In this document: in pieces, positions 12,559 through 22,234 of the stretch
How the letters are laid out: every line of letters begins with the position of its first letter
How positions within the stretch are numbered: the stretch's first letter is position 1
Assembly (NCBI GenBank): GCA_016987375.1
Contig: PJRA01000048.1
Span: 1,371,454 to 1,435,453, forward strand
Origin: Brachionus koreanus
Taxonomy: Eukaryota; Rotifera; Eurotatoria; Ploima; Brachionidae
Direction: 5' to 3'
Length of the DNA stretch: 64,000 nt
Notes under the pieces: generated by a model
Databases searched by the model: none
What the model was told of the DNA's origin: nothing
Seen by the model: the letters and a program-made list of their open reading frames with translations, nothing else
Program-made: the position numbers and the translations under genes

Positions 12559-15500
12559 ATGCCTGTAATATTGTTCGTAATTGATAATTCGGCCTCGATG
12601 AACCAAAGCACTTATTTGGGAACCAGCTACTTGGACTTGGCTAAAGGAGCCATTGAGAACTTCATAAAGGTTGAATTTTATTTTAGAATAAAATTTGAAT
12701 CCCTTTTTTTTATTTATTTTTTTTAATTAGAAAAGATTCGAAGCAGAGATCAAATAAATTCACGTAATGATCGTTATATGCTTTTGACATTGGATGAGCC
12801 ACCTTCAAATATAAGAGTCGGTTGGAAAGAAAACATGGCCATATTTACAAATGAATTAAAAAATCTAAGAGCCTATGGTTTGACTAATATAAATCCGGTT
12901 TTAAAACAAGCGTTCGATTTGCTAAACATAAACAGGCTTTCGTCTGGTATGGACACATTTGGAATGGGCAGGTGTCCGTTCTATCTTGAACCCTCTCTAA
13001 TTATCTTAATCACTGACGGTTCATGCTTGATGAACTCAAATTCAATTTATGATGAAGTATGTTTTATAAATAAATATGAAAAAAAAATTATTCTTTTATT
13101 TTAGCTTAATCTGCCATTGACAAATAGCCCGCTAGGCAGCGAACTTATTGTAGAGCCGTTCAGATGGGATCAGCGATTTTTTCTCATTTCATTAAATATG
13201 TGCTCAGTGCCAAATCAGGAATCAACTCAAAATACATTTATTCCTTATGCGACACATTCACCAATAAACAGTATGTGTGAAGTAACAGGTGGTAGATCGT
13301 ATTTGATCTACACACAAAGAATGCTTAACCAATGTCTAGAATCCCTCGTAGCTAAAATTCAAGCTGGTGTTGTTGTTAATTTAGAAAAGTTTGGCAATGA
13401 TCCACCTAGTCTTAAACAAGATGATGTTAATTCTCAACTGGTCTCTGATCGTTTATGGGAGAAATGCAGAAAAATGATTTTTATACCGAAAAATCCTCAG
13501 TCCAAAGGATATGTAATTGGACACTGGCCCATTCCAGAAGATTTTTGGCTTAGCTTAAATTCTGGAAATTTGGTATTTATTTGATTTGATTAGAAATAAA
13601 AAATTTTGAATTTTTTTTAAGCCCAAGAGAACTGCTCATCCGGTAATAAAATTTAAATGTGAACCTTCCGATCCAATTGTTATAGATGAAATACCATTCG
13701 ATAGATATGAATTAGAACCATCTCCATTGACACAGTTTATTCTTGAAAGAAGACAGCCCAATGTTGCGTGGCAATGTTTTGTACCAAATAGTGGTCCAAA
13801 ACCAAACGATCTCGGCCAACCAATAGGATATCTGAAAGCAAGCTCTAATCTTATGTCAGTAAATCTGTTCATAATGCCATACAATTATCCAGTTCTTCAT
13901 CAGCTTATCAGTAAGCAAAAATTTTTCATTAATTAATAAAGATATATTGAAGTTTAAATCTAAAGAAAATTTAGTGGGTTAGAAAGGTCTGGCTTTCATT
14001 GTCCTTTACCTTTAAATAATATAATAACAATATTAATAGTTAATATTCTACGATCAACTTATTTTAATGTCTGGCATCACATGAAAAAAATTTGAAAGAG
14101 ACTCTCAAAAGATCTCGTTTAAAAAAATGACGAGGAAAATCAAAAATCGTGAGAATTTTCTTTCGAGATTCTCTAGAGAAAAAAGATACGTTTTTTTCTT
14201 AGATATCTCTTCATTCTTTAGAAAGATTCTCGAATTTAATTTTGTTTTTTAAATATTATAAATAAAATCAAGTGTATTTATATTTAATATTTTTATTAAA
14301 TTTTTAAGTTAAAATTTTGATTTTTGAAAAAAAAAATGAATGTAAATTATTTAGATAATTTGAAACNNNNNNNNNNNNNNNNNNNNNNNNNNNNNNNNNN
14401 NNNNNNNNNNNNNNNNNNNNNNNNNNNNNNNNNNNNNNNNNNNNNNNNNNNNNNNNNNNNNNNNNNNNNNNNNNNNNNNNNNNNNNNNNNNNNNNNNNNN
14501 NNNNNNNNNNNNNNNNNNNNNNNNNNNNNNNNNNNNNNNNNNNNNNNNNNNNNNGGGGATCGGTTTCGACTGGGTAAAATTTTCAGTGTAGATGATCAAC
14601 TCGATGCAGTACCCTCTGTGTCAGATCGGAGCTGTTGTTTAAAAAGAGGTATTTGAAAAGTAGATGAGCGCCTCCCCATTATCTACTATGATAGAAAAGG
14701 GTCAATTGTTATTTACAATTGTTATTTAGGCTTGCTCGATCTTGTCTGGAGAAGGTTAGGCTTTTGCTATTGCATATTCTAAATAAAAACAATCTAGATA
14801 CTTTTAAAAATTTCAACTCTTTCTAACTCAAGTGAAAGCTTTTTTGCTTTGATAGTTTTTTTATCTTTGGCCTGCAAAAATAATAATATCATTTATTCTT
14901 CTTTTCCAGAAAAAAAGAAATAATATAAATAATAATAATAATAATAAAAATTTTTATTCACATAAATTCAATGAATATTTCAGTGCTTTCCCTTTCAGTT
15001 GTAAACGTTTGTTCATTATCGATTTGTACTTCGTTGAGGAATGTGTCAAGTTAGCTCAAATTTTCTTTTAAACTTGTTTTATTTTCCAAATACATTTAAA
15101 TGATAGAGTATGAACTAATTAATTGAGAATTTTTTAAAAAACTAAAAATCAGTTATAAATGATTTTAAACAAAATTTTAATATAAAAAAGTTACTTTTTG
15201 TCTATCATTTTCATTATAAGATTTATCCAAAATTTCAGACTCGCTGATTGATGATAAAAGTTCCCAAGTTCAATTTTTTGGCTTTTGAATGGCATTTATT
15301 TTTATTAATGGAACCAGCTCGAAGTGTATTTTCCAATCGAAATTCCGTTAAACACAAAATCACCTTTTAATCAAAGCTTCTTCATTACAATACAACTGGC
15401 TGAGAAGATTGTAATGGGTTCAACTATTGATATTTGTTATCATAATTTCGAAAATAGATCATCTTCTCATCTCATTAAATGATCTGACAAAACAATCTTT

Positions 15501-18018
15501 TATCTAAAGGGTTTTTAAGTAGTTTCCTACATATTTCAGTTCGAAATCTATCAAACCATAAGAAAAAAGTTGGCTACGCCTGTTAGATTCTTTTAATCAA
15601 ATTAAGGCGATTAGATATCGTCAAACTGGGAAGTAGTAAATTTGGGATTACTATCAAAAGCCATACAAAAAGCATTCTTATCAAGAATGGCTGGTCTATC
15701 TGACCCCTTTTTGAATTTTTTCAGCTAATCTTGTGCTCTTATTGTAGCCCGCATAGCCAAACAGTTTGTGTGCTAGTCCTGCAAAAAGAGGATTCTCAAA
15801 ATCCTCTCTCGAAAAATTCTCAAATATCTGTTCAATTAGGAGCCCAAGTTTAAACCTCTTTCATCAAAATATCGGGATTGGTTTTGACTGGGTATTGCAG
15901 TGTAGATGATCAACTAGATGCAATTACCTCTGTGTCAGATCGGAGCTGTTGTTTAAAAAGAGGTATTTGAAAAGTAGATGAGCGCCTCCCCATTATCTAC
16001 TATGATAGAAAAGGGTCAATTGTTATTTATTATTGTTCCGTTATTACCTAATGCACATTTCATCTTCCACTAGACTTATTTTACCAGTTAATCATTCAAT
16101 TAATTAATTCTTATCTTTTTATTCATTAAGTAAAAGTTCAAAAAATTCAAAATTTTAATCAAGTTTTCATTTTATAAATTTTTTCAAATTAATAATAATT
16201 AATAAAAAAACGAAGATTTGAAGAGCATTCAATTTGATTATAATAACACAAAAAAGTCTTAGAATTACAAAGATGCTAAAATAATCTCAAATAAAGATAT
16301 TCAACCTTTTAAAAAACAACAAATTTTATGACTATAAATAAAAACTTTTAAGGGCACGGGTATGTTTATCAGTAGAAAGATTAAAAGTAAAAAGAAAACT
16401 GTTATTGTATAAAAAAGTGTAAAAAAAAGAAAAGCATTTTTATTTTATTTTTAAAAGAATGATAAGTTTTTTTGATCTAAAAATTAAGTAATTATTGTTT
16501 AATCAATTTTATTAAATAGCTGAATTGTTTCAATCTTTGAAATTAAAGCCGACAAAGTCATGGATGGACAAATTCGAATTTTATTTAAAACACATACCTC
16601 CTTATTATTACGCTCCACTACGTCGAGTATTTTCTAAAAAAGGTCTTCAGCATCTTGTTCCAGAAAGCCTTGAAAACTCTTTATCTCTGCAAGTGCAGTC
16701 TTATTTGAAAAAAATTAAAAATCAGGCCAAAATAGCCTTTGACCAAGTGTGTGCTCATCCACAAATTCATATAGACTCAATGATTCTGCTGTCAAACAAT
16801 CCAAATTCAGTATTGCACAAACGTCAACAATTAGAATCCTATCAAGATAGCAAAGAGTTCACAAACTGGCTTCAGACTCATCTCGAGCCGGCAAAAGCTG
16901 AGAATATACGTCAACAATTCAATGATTTTCATAATTTTATTCTTCATGCAAGAGAGAAACGCAAACAAAAACCAGTTTTGTTCAAGGATCCAGCTGAAAT
17001 ACCTCGGGATAAAATTGTGGAAACATTGAAAAAAATGCGGTCCAACTTTTTGAGCAAATTTAAGCCATCTGATGAAGATACAATGCATAGTATACCAATC
17101 CAAGACATGGGTAATTACCATGAATATTTGAAAAATCAAGCACCACCCCTGAGAGAAATAGAAAACCAACTAGTCCGTCAACACATGTTCGGCAACCCAT
17201 TTAAATTGGTCAGTAAAGATCAAAAGAATATGTTCGGAGCTGATGAAATAGATGAAGTATTCGAGGAATCAGCAGAAAATAGTGGTCAAAAAATGCCACA
17301 ATCAATCAAGCGCTCGGCTATAGGAGGACCGGCTAGTAAGAGACGCGGGGGTGTCAAGGGACCTTTATCCAAACGAATTAATTATTTAAAAAATTTGTAC
17401 ACTAGCACTAGCAGTGCTAGTTCGACTATTAGTGATTCGGATGTGGAATATTTGGATGAAACCATGTCGACTTCTTCTACTCAAATGACAGAAAATGTAT
17501 CAGAATATGAAAAAACTCCAGAAGTAGTTGACGTTGCGAATATGAATGATTTTTCTGATATAGGTCTTCTTGATTCTGAGATTCAAGCGATTGAAGAGGA
17601 AAAAGCAAATGTCCAAGCACAAGTAAGACCGCTTTCAGCACTCTCTATGGTTTCTTCATCATCTCATTCGAACGAACTGGATGTCAATCTAATTTCGTCT
17701 TCAGCTCTATGCGACAATTATTTGGAACAATGTTATATACAAATAAAAATTTTATGCATCGAACAGATTAAAAAGCCTGGCAAAGACCATTCAAAATTGT
17801 TTCAACTTATACATGAATCACAATTAACTTTTAGAATGAAGCTGTTTCTCATTAAAGAGCTGGCTTTCGAAGCAAGTCGATTTAAACGAAACAATTTGAT
17901 TCAACTGTTAATCAAATACTCAAGTTTGTTGCAACAACTGGTAACTAATAGTCAGCGGTCATCAAGTAACCAAAGTAGAAACACTCCAAAATTAGATAGT
18001 CACATAAATGATAACTAA
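12559..18018 (+). CDS. INTS6: Integrator complex subunit 6, complete, 5 exons
   Basis: INTS6 belongs to the nuclear Integrator complex, which cleaves snRNA and promoter-proximal transcripts; it helps bring PP2A to the complex. Exons are 12559-12669, 12736-13056, 13105-13572, 13622-13910 and 16520-18018, giving about 895 residues, close to the vertebrate length. The N-terminal von Willebrand A domain starts MPVILFVIDNSASMNQ, and DNSAS is its metal-site DxSxS motif. Downstream blocks include GWKENMAIFTNELKNLRAYG, EPFRWDQRFF, MCEVTGGRSY, MLNQCLESLV, LTQFILERRQP, GYLKAS and VNLFIMPYNYPVL. The fifth exon starts inside this conserved run (LFQSLKLKP). It ends with the C-terminal domain (LCIEQIKKPGKDHSKLFQL, then FEASRFKRNNLIQLL). 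A Ser/Thr-rich acidic linker lies near residues 690-760. The fourth intron is 2,609 bp and carries an assembly gap and SINE copies. Confidence 0.95.
14367..14554. other. Assembly gap (188 N)
   Basis: A run of N lies inside the fourth INTS6 intron. The sequence resuming at its right edge is the 3' part of a SINE, so the missing bases probably include that element's tRNA-like head. Confidence 0.95.
14555..14715 (+). mobile_element. SINE, 3' portion (copy 1)
   Basis: The segment from atcggtttcgactgggta to aaagggtcaattgttattta repeats almost exactly at 15870-16029. Shared blocks include gtgtagatgatcaact, gtgtcagatcggagctgttg and gatgagcgcctccccattat. Its 5' half is missing in the gap. The near identity over about 160 bp within a non-coding intron marks it as a mobile repeat. 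Confidence 0.75.
15748..16029 (+). mobile_element. tRNA-derived SINE, full-length but decayed head (copy 2)
   Basis: The head starts cccgcatagccaaacagttt and corresponds to the head of copy 3 at 48629 (cccgtatagtcgagcggttt). Its A and B boxes are eroded here. The middle gtttaaacctctttcatcaa matches copy 3 just before that copy's gap. The tail from 15870 matches copy 1. This copy therefore joins the head and tail seen separately in the other two and defines the element as about 280 bp. Confidence 0.72.
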
Positions 18019-18970
18019 ATGAAAACTTCACAAATTAATAAATATTTAAATACTTGATTGATTATTATTTTATTTACTAATAAATTTTTTAATTTTGACA
18101 TAAGCTCTTATTTTTTATGATGATGTTTGATTTAAAACTCAAACTTGATTTTAAAATTTAAAAGTATTTAACTTTAAAAAAAATAATCAACAAAAATTTC
18201 AAAAACAGAAAATTAATTTAATTTAGTTGAGTAAATGGATTATATGTTTTATTAAAAAAAAATATATTTATAAAAAAAAATGTGTAAATGTGTTAAAAAA
18301 ATGTGTCAAGACAAAAAATATGAAAAAAAACTTATCTTAGTAAGTTTTTGAGTCGGGAATTTTTCACTTTTTTTGAAATTGATCAAATATTCATTAAAAA
18401 TATTTTCTTTACGATTCATTGATTGTTGGAGAACTTGTGTTGGTATTTTTTAAGAAAGCCTGAATTAATATTTATGAATTATAAGAGGAAACAAAAAAAA
18501 CTTGTTGAAGTTTTTTTCTTAGACAGAATCGTCATAGTTTTTAATCATGTGCAGAATTTCTGCAAAAATGAACAACACTTGATTTGTAAAGCTGTAATTC
18601 TTGATAATTTGTAAAAGATGTTAATGATGAAAGTAACCTTTAATTTTGGGTATCCTTGAGAGCAATTCTTTTTAATCTCCAAGTGAGTTTTACCTCGTTC
18701 AAATTTTTTCCAACTCTTTTCATCCAAGCCATTATTGATCTACCTGCAATTTTTGCTTTTTGGTTTCCAAAATAGAATAAAAATAAAAAATTTATCAATT
18801 AATTTAATTCGTTTTTTATTTAATTGATTTAGCAAAATCCATCGCAGAAAAATTAATGTGGAAATAACATATTTTAAGAAAAATAAAAAAAACTTAAACT
18901 ATTTTTAATTAAATAATTTAATAATTTTAAAATATAATAATTTTTTATTTCAATTTAGATAAAAATTAAT
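18019..18970. other. Intergenic between INTS6 and TMEM147
   Basis: Apart from the LINE-like relic at 18640-18774, this is A+T-rich sequence with poly(A)-signal-like aataaa just after the INTS6 stop. No gene is recognised. Confidence 0.5.
18640..18774 (-). pseudogene. Possible LINE C-terminal relic
   Basis: Read on the minus strand, a short frame encodes QKAKIAGRSIMAWMKRVGKN and continues LNEVKLTWRLKRIALKD to a stop at 18640. The GR-x(3)-W-x(5)-DL-like arrangement ending before a KDxxxW position resembles the C-terminal tail following reverse transcriptase in some non-LTR retrotransposons. No reverse-transcriptase motifs precede it, so this is a weak call. Confidence 0.35.
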
Positions 18971-19911
18971 ATGACTTTTTTACATTTTATTAACTGCGTT
19001 GGACTTGCAAGTGCTCCTTATTTTATCACTTACAAATATGCTGGATTGTAAGATTACTTAAACCCTAAATGTTTTATAAAACAAAAAATTTTTAAGAGCT
19101 GATTACAATGTATTTTGGAAGTATATTCAAACAGTTTTTTTGTATTTGTTTGTTCAATTTTGTAAAATGATGGTGCTGGCTACATTTTTTCCTGATATGG
19201 ATGATTCAAAATTTAATGTTTTGATTGTAAAATTTATATTTTTTTCTCATTCTAAAAAAAATCAGATTGAATTTTTTAAAGGAATTTTTAAAGATAACTG
19301 TCGATTTAGGTGACTTAATTGGTCTTTATATTGCAATGACTCAAATAGCCGGAAAATGCGAAATAAAATATCTAGTAGCTGGTGTTGGTTGGGCATCTGC
19401 TGAGCTAATAATGACAAAGTAAAATAATAGAATAATTTGAAGAGTAAATTATTTAATTTTGATTTTAAAGATTTTTTCCCCTTTGGAATGGAGCACGTGG
19501 TTCTGAATTTGATTGGAAATATATACAAATGAGTTTGGATTCAAATATCACATTGGTAATGCTGACTTATTTGTCTATTGATTTATATTCAAATTTAATT
19601 CAAGATTCAATATATTTCTACAGCTCTTTTGATCTATTTGTACAGTAGAAATGATACTACGAGATTCACCAAAATTATTACTTTCCTAATCGCATTGTGT
19701 TGCTATCGTCCTCTTATTGCTGAGTAATTTTGAAAATATATTCTAAAATTTGGCTTTTTTAAATATTTGTCTAAGTATTTTGATTCACACAGTTGGTCTT
19801 GGTTCATGGAGTTTAATCTTATGTAAAGCAGTTTTCACTGCTTTTATCGGTTTAATAAGCTTGAGTTTATTTTATCAAACTGGCAGCTCATATCTAAAAT
19901 CTTCTCGCTAA
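18971..19911 (+). CDS. TMEM147: TMEM147 homologue (ER multipass protein), 6 exons
   Basis: TMEM147 is an ER membrane protein that works with nicalin and NOMO in the multipass translocon. Exons are 18971-19047, 19097-19226, 19282-19418, 19471-19555, 19605-19723 and 19776-19911, giving 227 residues; vertebrate TMEM147 is nearly the same length. The start [20 protein letters not shown] and the blocks [52 protein letters not shown] and [13 protein letters not shown] follow the family order, with about seven hydrophobic segments. Introns are 49-55 bp. The third exon uses the AG at 19280-19281; the earlier TCAG puts the conserved block out of frame. Confidence 0.94.
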
Positions 19912-20530
19912 ATTTTTCAAGATATCTTAAACATCTCAAATCAGCTATTAGATAATTTTTTAGTGATATTTGAGTTAATAATGTTGTTGTTAAGAATTAA
20001 AGTCCTTAAATCGTGTCATCTTTAAATTTTAATATTACAAATTAAAATAAAAACTGAAAAAAATTTTATTTTTATTTATTAAGACAAAATTTAGTAAAGA
20101 AAAAAATAATAATATATTTTTATTAAAAAATACTTCTTTTTTTTTTAATAAAAACAATTCTATCAAAGAAACCTATAGGAAAGTTATTAAAAAATATATA
20201 TTTAATTTTTAATAATAATATTTGGCAAAAAAAATTTAATGTCATAATATTCTAAAAATCAATTAGTATGGAAACCTAATCATCTAAAACAAATGTTTAT
20301 GTTTTGGTTATTTAAAAATATTTAAAAAGTCATTTTTGTTAGCGTTGCATTAATAATCATCTTATTTGGTTTAAGAATCTTTAAAAAAAATTTGAAATTT
20401 AAAAAAAAAGATGTGTCATTTTAAATTAAATATTTTGTTTTTCATTTTATTTTTAATTTTATTGAATATAATGTTTTAAAAATCAATAATATTTTGTTTG
20501 TTTGACTTAAAATTTTGACATAAATCATAT
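19912..20530. other. Intergenic, A+T rich
   Basis: This lies between TMEM147 and the left edge of the duplicated lectin locus. No gene, RNA or repeat is recognised. Confidence 0.5.
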
Positions 20531-20559
20531 TTTTAATTTCTAAATGGGACTAGTTTACT

Positions 20560-20570
20560 TATATAAATAG
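20560..20570 (+). promoter_or_regulatory. TATA box of VMO-I/lectin gene
   Basis: The sequence tatataaatag fits the eukaryotic TATA consensus. It lies about 31-41 bp before the ATG at 20601, so the 5' leader must be only a few bases long if this box is used at the normal distance. Confidence 0.65.
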
Positions 20571-20600
20571 GGATCTTTTAAAAGAAATATATAACAAAAA

Positions 20601-21668
20601 ATGGCAAATATTCTAATTTTTTTAATTTCAATTTTTCTCATGGTATTCGATGCAAGTTGCAGAGAATATTCTACAGTAATTGGATCCGATAGGCATACTA
20701 ACTGGGGCGATTGGCATAATGCTGTTTTTTGTCCAGAATATTCTTTTGCTGTTGGTTTCCACGTCAAATTTGAGAGATATACTTGGGGTGACAATACTTA
20801 TTTGAATGCTATACGACTTATTTGTGATGATACTTCTTCGACAAAAATTCAGAGTGGAGAAGGTGCTTTTGGAAGTTGGTATACTAAGAAAAGTGGTGCT
20901 AGGCGATCAATTGATAACACAAATTCAAGTGTATCAGCGCGAAGATTTTCTGGATTAATAAATTTTCTTCCTGATATTCTAGGTCTTATGGGAGAAGCTG
21001 CTAAAGTTGCTTTATTTTTTTCTAAGGAACAACAATCAACAGGATGTGACGACATGGGAAAATTTTATGGTTTTGATTTTGAAGCAGAACCTAGAGTAAG
21101 AGGCGATGACGGTGCAGGATTAGATCTTAATATGATATGTGAAAACGGACGATATGTAAGTTTTCCTATTTATGCCAGCGTTAGAACAAGAAAAAGGACA
21201 AAAAAATATTGTCCTGATGGTGAAGCTATTTGTGGAATTAGAACTCAAATTGAACCTAAAATAAGTGGAGATGATACTGCATTGAACAATGTTGACTTTT
21301 ATTGTTGCAAAAATTATTATAAATTTTTTAATATTGCTACAAAAAGAGCTTTAGATTCTGATTTCAATCAAAAAGTTTATACACTTAATAACAATGACTC
21401 GCCTCATCAAAGATGGGAGATAATTAGACACGATGATAAATACTTTTCATTAAAAAATGCCAGAACTGGTTTAATGTTAGACAGTAATCATGCTGGAAAT
21501 GTTTATGCATTTAGTGATTATGGCAACGATCATCAGAAATGGTACAAAGATGATAAAGAGCGTTTAGTGAACAAAGCTACAAACAGAGCATTGGATTCAA
21601 ATTTTGAAGGCAAAGTTTACACATTACCACCAAATGATAGTGATCATCAATTATGGATTGTTCGATAG
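20601..21668 (+). CDS. Secreted VMO-I domain plus ricin-type beta-trefoil protein
   Basis: This intronless frame gives 355 residues. [20 protein letters not shown] is a clear signal peptide, so the protein should be secreted. Residues about 25-240 contain three vitelline-membrane-outer-layer-I-like units: [19 protein letters not shown] ending AIRLICDD, a second with [16 protein letters not shown], and a third with [11 protein letters not shown] ending [15 protein letters not shown] linker of about 50 residues with a hydrophobic stretch ([19 protein letters not shown]) separates the first two. Residues about 245-355 form a ricin-B-type trefoil with three Q-x-W units (HQRWEI, HQKWYK, HQLWIV), each preceded by a NxxTxxALDS-like block. 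Such trefoils usually bind sugars, so a carbohydrate-binding secreted or coat protein is likely; the exact role is unknown. An identical gene is at 29240-30307. Confidence 0.85.
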   Translation: MANILIFLISIFLMVFDASCREYSTVIGSDRHTNWGDWHNAVFCPEYSFAVGFHVKFERYTWGDNTYLNAIRLICDDTSSTKIQSGEGAFGSWYTKKSGARRSIDNTNSSVSARRFSGLINFLPDILGLMGEAAKVALFFSKEQQSTGCDDMGKFYGFDFEAEPRVRGDDGAGLDLNMICENGRYVSFPIYASVRTRKRTKKYCPDGEAICGIRTQIEPKISGDDTALNNVDFYCCKNYYKFFNIATKRALDSDFNQKVYTLNNNDSPHQRWEIIRHDDKYFSLKNARTGLMLDSNHAGNVYAFSDYGNDHQKWYKDDKERLVNKATNRALDSNFEGKVYTLPPNDSDHQLWIVR

Positions 21669-21713
21669 AAAAAAAATAATAATACTTTATTTTTATTTTT
21701 TTTATTTTATCTT

Positions 21714-21719
21714 AATAAA
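21714..21719 (+). terminator. Poly(A) signal after VMO-I/lectin gene
   Basis: aataaa lies 46 bp after the stop codon, with T-rich sequence on both sides. Confidence 0.5.
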
Positions 21720-21806
21720 ATAATGCATCAATTTTTTTTCATTTTCAATCTAATAAATTAAAGTTATCTTTTTTTTCAGATGAAAAAAAGATAAATAGGT
21801 AAAAAA

Positions 21807-21960
21807 GCATTCAAATAAATATTGTCACCTCAAGTGTATCTCCCAATTTAACATGTATACCATCAACAAAAGAATATTGCGCAAAAATAGTATAATTCCA
21901 ATTGCCCCAATAAGTATGTCTATCAGAACCAATCATTCTATAGAACTTACATCGAATACA
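21807..21960 (-). pseudogene. Inverted fragment of the VMO-I/lectin gene
   Basis: Read on the minus strand, the segment from gtattcgatgtaagttctat to atttgaatgc repeats the region of the parent gene at about 20646-20812. The encoded [19 protein letters not shown] and [15 protein letters not shown] echo the first VMO-I unit. It has small deletions, substitutions and no signal peptide start of its own, and covers less than one unit. It stands tail to tail with the intact gene, about 140 bp away. Confidence 0.8.
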
Positions 21961-22234
21961 AAAGAAATAATCTATTGTATGTTTTAAGACTGACAAAGAG
22001 AAATATTTTATTGTTTAAATTCATTTGATGGTAAATGATCCAAAATTAAAAAAAATTTAAAGTATTATGTTAAAAGGAAAAAACTAATTGATTTCAAAAA
22101 AGCTCTTTTAAAACGATAAGGTTAAAATGTTATCAAAAGCATGACATTTAAACAAATTCTAAAAGCTTCATTTTAATTTTGAATTTAAATTAAATTTAAT
22201 AGAATTTTTAAAATCAAAAAGCTAAATTTTCAAA

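Noticed and set aside
13636..13884. Minus-strand frame opposite an INTS6 exon
   Set aside because: It is the antisense shadow of a conserved INTS6 coding block.
14926..14947. AAT microsatellite
   Set aside because: A few imperfect units in an A+T-rich intron; too common in this sequence to be informative.
18423..18614. 63-codon plus-strand frame before TMEM147
   Set aside because: Starts without ATG and has no family resemblance; the opposite strand better resembles a LINE tail.
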